Source of the DNA: Lotus japonicus
Lineage: Eukaryota > Streptophyta > Magnoliopsida > Fabales > Fabaceae
Direction: 5' to 3'
NCBI RefSeq assembly: GCF_012489685.1
Contig: NC_080046.1
Span: 21,779,038-21,843,037 of the forward strand
DNA: 64,000 nt
The notes under the pieces are model-generated. The model had not been told where the DNA came from. It saw only the letters and a program-made list of their open reading frames with translations, and did not search any database. Positions within the stretch are counted from its first letter, which is position 1. Each line of letters opens with the position of its first letter. The translations under genes and the position numbers were made by a program. Shown piece after piece: positions 59,726 through 64,000 of the stretch.

Positions 59726-62574
59726 TGTAACGTCCCGACTTTTTGAGGTCACGATAATAACCTATCTCATAAATATGCAACCTGTTTTTATAAGTAGTTC
59801 GCCAATGTGCAAATTCGGGTTTATTTTCATTTCAAAGCATTTCTAAAACATGTCATGCATACTTCCGACCATAAATAAATATACATCCACCCTTGACCAA
59901 GGTAAGTACCCGAAGGTAAGAAAGAATGACTTCACACATAGCAAAATAGAATTGGATTCAACAAGGAATCCAGTCTGGAATGACTTCACACATCTGATTC
60001 AACAAGGAATCCATTACCTCGATTTTCTTCTCGTCTCTCTTTCCCTTTGCGCGCTCGCTCCCAACTCGAACGTCCCAAAACCTTTTGCTCCAACCCTTTT
60101 GTAAAACGTACTCACTTAGTCACTAAACGACTCATTTTAAACCACTTAGAAAATTAAGAAAAATAATTATATTTCTCATAACATAACCTTAAGTGATATT
60201 TCTAACCATACAAGTTCCATAGGATTTGAACACTTGTGGAATTAATTAAAAATTATGCATTATCGCTGTTCTAGAAATGCGGACTGCAGAAAAAGGGGAG
60301 AGCTAAAAGTAAAAACTATATTAATATAGCAATCCAAAAATCATAAAACTTTCACAGAATGAAGCCCTTCAAGTAAGATTTCAAACAAAAGCGGTTCCAC
60401 CCAAATTGAACTCATACACAAGGAGTTATATCCAAAACAGTACAGACTGTCATGGCTTACTCGAGTAGGAATTTTCTCAACTTCCACATGTAATTGTGAC
60501 TAGTACAGGAACCAAAACACCTTGAAATTCACAGATCATGTAGATCTATAAGGTAACTTTCATTTGAAACTATTTTCACTAATTTTAGGTCACAATGCTA
60601 AGAGATATGCTACAAAAACCAAAAGTTACACATCCAAACACTTTGTTCAACAAACTTCAGGACTATGTAGCCTCTTGGACGAATTGTTTAACACGTGAAA
60701 CCAACCCATAAAATTCCAATATTTTTACTACTTGATCCAACACAAGCCTAGTAAACCCTAAAAAAATTTCAAGTCCAAAGTACAAGTAAAGAATTTAGGA
60801 AAAATCACACAAGGACTGAGGATCACACACATGGGCAGCAGGACATTTACTTGCTAAAACCCGCATAGCTCAAGCTACAAAACTCGTAAAGACATGAAAC
60901 TAATGCCAAAATTTCGATAACTGAAAGGGCTACAATAAACCTAAGGTCAAACTTGTCCAGAATTTGTTTTGTGCCCAGTATCAAGCCCAAAAACTCTCGG
61001 TAAAGCCAAACACAATACCAAGATAATGTTTTTCTTTAAAATCAAGTTGAACACATCAATGATTAATTAAATTCTATGGTGAACTCAAAGCTAGAGTCTT
61101 CAAAATCACTTCCCAAACCAATTTCATGTGACATTTTCATGCTTTCACATAAAACACGCACGTTATTTAACTACATAAGGGACAAGTAACATTTAGCATG
61201 CTCAATTTATCCATAAAGTTCAACCCAAAACTTTCCTCGAAAACAACCTAAACTCATGCATCAATTCCAAACTCCAAAAAGTGATTCGTCTCCCCCAACA
61301 TGCATATAGGCCCAAGGCCACAACAAGGAAAATGGTTATTCGAACTTTTCACTCAAAATGAATTAATTCCTAGTCATTTACATGTGATATATATGGTGAA
61401 AAACCATTCCAAACACTTAAACAACTTCAATCTTGAATTACCATGTTCAAGCCTTAAGTGCAAAACTCTAGAATTCCAAAATTGTGATTTTTCTGAAATT
61501 GGGTTCATACAACTCTAATTAAGGTTTCTACTAGAAACTATTGTGACGCACAAACCATGGGTAAGACTCTAACATAATTAGAAGTTCAAAAGTTCACAAA
61601 CACTGGTTTTTTCACATTTTCATGCATCTACCTTCAAATTACATGGATCAAAGACATATAGAAGCACTTTGACCGTAGAAATATACTCCCAAGCCTATCA
61701 ACTCAAAGTTTGGGGGTAATACTAACCTTTGCTCACAAAGTCTTTAAGAAAGAGGTGAAGAAGATGATGAATAGTGACCGTAGAGGATAAAGAAGAAGTG
61801 GAGATGATGATGCAAGGCTCTCCAAGATGATCTTCAACCTTCAAGGTTCAAGAATCTCTCCCAAGCAACCAAGAAGCAATAAAAAATCAAGCTTTCTCCT
61901 CCCTCTCTCTCTAGGTTGTGGGTTGCGTGGTGTATATGGCAATAAATAGTGACTTCTCCTCTTTAAACAGATGAGAAGGAAAACATGATGAGTGGGTGAG
62001 GGTATCTTGGTATTTTTTCCCACTCATTTAAGCTAAGTATTCCTCAATAGAAGGTTGATACTTACCCCGGATTCACTTAAGTGAGAAAAGAATTTTGGAA
62101 GTAGTCTGCTCTAAAATCTGACGGAGAACTGATTAAGGAAATCTTCTCCGGATGAGAAAACTTCTTTCGTAGAAAAGATTTCTTGCGGAAAAATGATCAA
62201 GACAACGAAGACAAAAACTCCGGAAGGAGCCCCTAACACTCTTATTCGTGGCCCGGGAATTCACTAAAGTCACTGCGAAGGTTAAATAATTCTCCTCTAG
62301 GGTTCCCAGAAGTAAACCCTATCGATATTACAGTCGAAAGTTCCGGAATTACACACACATCCACAAAAAAACCATGACGAGTCTTATTCCCGCTCTGATT
62401 TAGAATTGGGACTAAACTAGTGCTCTATAGGTGGGGAATCACTTTTCGAATACTCTGAATCGCAATCGGGTATGAATATGACTCGGACTAGCATTCGAAA
62501 GGGTTATAATTCCATAAATGTATATAAATATTTCATGTCATTTTACTTGTCAGTTTTAACATACACTTTTCACA
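59726..62574 (-). repeat. Probable chromovirus-like LTR, minus strand
   Basis: It starts TGTAACGTCCCGAC, the inverted form of a gypsy LTR 3' end. The part at 62290-62340 (AAACCCTATCGATATTACAG, TCGAAAGTTCCGGAA) parallels the start region of the solo LTR near 42320-42350. A minus-strand TATA-like CTATTTATTGCC is near 61945. The right end is uncertain (CTTTTCACA at 62574 is the best candidate), and no matching duplication of TCTCA was found. Confidence 0.55.
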
Positions 62575-62624
62575 GCCTCCTCCCGCCAGCACAGAACCTG
62601 GGCATCAGTCAAAATTTAACTAAT

Positions 62625-63749
62625 AATATTATATAAAGAACACAAGGTGCAAGTGATGAAGGATATATAAAAGCACACAATGATTTTATCCTGGTTCACT
62701 TGATGAATCACTCAAGCTAATCCAGTCCACCCGTTAAGGTGATTTCTTCCTTCTTAGAATGAAGGCAATCCACTATTCAAAGATTGTTACAACTGCACTA
62801 GCACACCTTGCTCAGTGACTAACAAATCTAAGAACTAGCAACACTAAGACAACATTGTCTTAGTCTTCTAAAGAATACTGACCTCACCGGTCTCTCAAGG
62901 TAAATACAAACAAAGTTTGTTGAATGTTTGGTTTACAAAGAAATGCTTCTAAGTAAGCAAAGGTAAACACACTAAGAACAATCAAGAAATATTGCTAAGG
63001 TATTCGTTTGTAGGTTTTCACTTGTATTTCACAATAGTTTCTTAGTCAATTTCTTCTATCTTCAGCCTTAAATACTCCAAGGTTTAGGGTTTGTATACGT
63101 TGAAAGAATCCATCCGTTGGAGGGCACTTCTGGAATTTCCAGAACCTGTTGTGGCTGAACATCGTAGGTAAGACGATCAGAATAGTACACTTGCTTTTGT
63201 ACTATTGCCAATGACATTGTCTTAGCCTAGTTGACTCTTGATCTTGGGCGATGCTTCATGTTGGAACTTGTGAAGCAATGTAATCAGAGTCAGAAGGAAG
63301 CTTCGATCTTCTGACCTTCAGAACTTCTGCTTCTGGACCGTTCACTCTGAACTTCTGGTCTTCAGAATTTGAAGTACTTTGGCCTTGAGAGCCAGCTTAC
63401 TCTTGGACTTCAGAATCTTCAAGTCTTCAGCTTCTGGACCGTTCCTCAGAACTTCTGGTCTTCAGAACTTCAGTGCTTGAGTCTTTCAGAGTCCACATCA
63501 GAGCTTTCATCTTCAGAACATCTGAAGCATTTACTACCATTCAGAAGAACGTAGTGATTACAGAAGCTTTTCATTGGTTACTCTTGGGTCTTCAACTTCT
63601 GATGTATGTATCTTTGAATCAGAATCAGAACCTGTTTGTCACACACTTAAAAGACAAACGTTAGAGTACCCTAATTGTTCATACACAATAATAAACTTGT
63701 TATCATCAAAACATAGAGTTGTTCCACATGACCAAATCTTGGTCTTACA
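62625..63749 (-). repeat. Diverged Sirevirus LTR, minus strand
   Basis: Its reverse complement starts TGTAAGACCAAGATTTGGTC at 63749 and shows the same order of landmarks as the LTRs at 8311 and 28675: ACTCTATGTTTTGATGA, CTTGGAGTATTTAAGGCTGA, GGATTGCCTTCATTCTAAG and ACGGGTGGACTGGA. The 3' end is shortened, with possible remnants of a primer-binding site near 62590-62612. Confidence 0.85.
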
Positions 63750-64000
63750 AAAACTCCAACCTGAATCATATTACAGAGTTAAAAATCCCAAACGCCTAAA
63801 CCACCCCATCACAAACTCTGAATTTATTGAGCTATCGCGCTGCTCCCTTGAAGTATAGCCGTGAAACCCAAAACCCTCGCTGCAACAATAACATTTGACA
63901 AAAAGGACAGAGAGAACCCAACCCCCCTCTGCCACCACACCCTTCCCCCATTCTCCTCTCTCCCTTTTCTCAATTCTCACCCCCATCAAAATCTAAGTTG
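63750..64000. other. Nothing recognised at window end
   Basis: A C-rich stretch at 63920-63990. No gene or repeat assigned. Confidence 0.4.

Noticed and set aside
62574..62640. Target duplications for the LTRs meeting here
   Set aside because: I compared TCTCA and AAAAC with the candidate right and left edges and found no match, so the boundaries were left approximate.

Overview
This is plant nuclear DNA, almost certainly from a dicot and probably a legume. The legume call is inference from the style of its Sirevirus, LINE and SINE families. The window is a repeat-rich region with no complete host gene in view. Nearly every supported feature is a transposable element or a piece of one. The only host-like sequences are a captured COG5 exon, the last exon of a BAHD acyltransferase, and possibly one short exon-like ORF near 59.55 kb.

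Layout. 1-7562 is the 5' LTR (cut by the window edge) and an intact 1472-codon gag-pol ORF of a Ty3/gypsy chromovirus (Tekay/Del type). Its 3' LTR (7563-8310 plus 29889-32921) is split by a 21.6-kb Ty1/copia Sirevirus nest (8311-29883) flanked by a CATAG duplication. The nest holds a host Sirevirus with apparently identical 1209-bp LTRs, an inverted LTR remnant of a second copy, and a third copy with gag, pol and an envelope-like ORF. A large deletion fused the third copy back into the RT region of the first. 32922-35483 carries a decayed minus-strand LINE ORF1. 35484-37187 is a Pack-MULE-like element with about 220-bp inverted repeats that has captured part of COG5 and part of a LINE. 37330-46857 is a decayed plus-strand LINE interrupted by a 3.6-kb composite of an inverted chromovirus LTR and a 5S-bearing Cassandra LTR. 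47-48.9 kb has the BAHD exon. 48.9-53.6 kb is a second decayed LINE interrupted by a Cassandra solo LTR. The rest holds a fold-back MITE, a tRNA-derived SINE, a truncated LINE containing a 2.15-kb solo LTR, another chromovirus-like LTR, and a diverged Sirevirus LTR.

Most notable: both Sirevirus copies carry a conserved antisense mini-gene (TATA box, 130-codon coiled-coil ORF, AATAAA) between the envelope-like ORF and the 3' LTR. Next are the chromovirus/Cassandra composite bracketed by one 5-bp duplication, the COG5 capture, and a hairpin at the Sirevirus LTR tip that shows a compensatory base change.

All identifications are by eye. No database search, alignment program or folding program was run.
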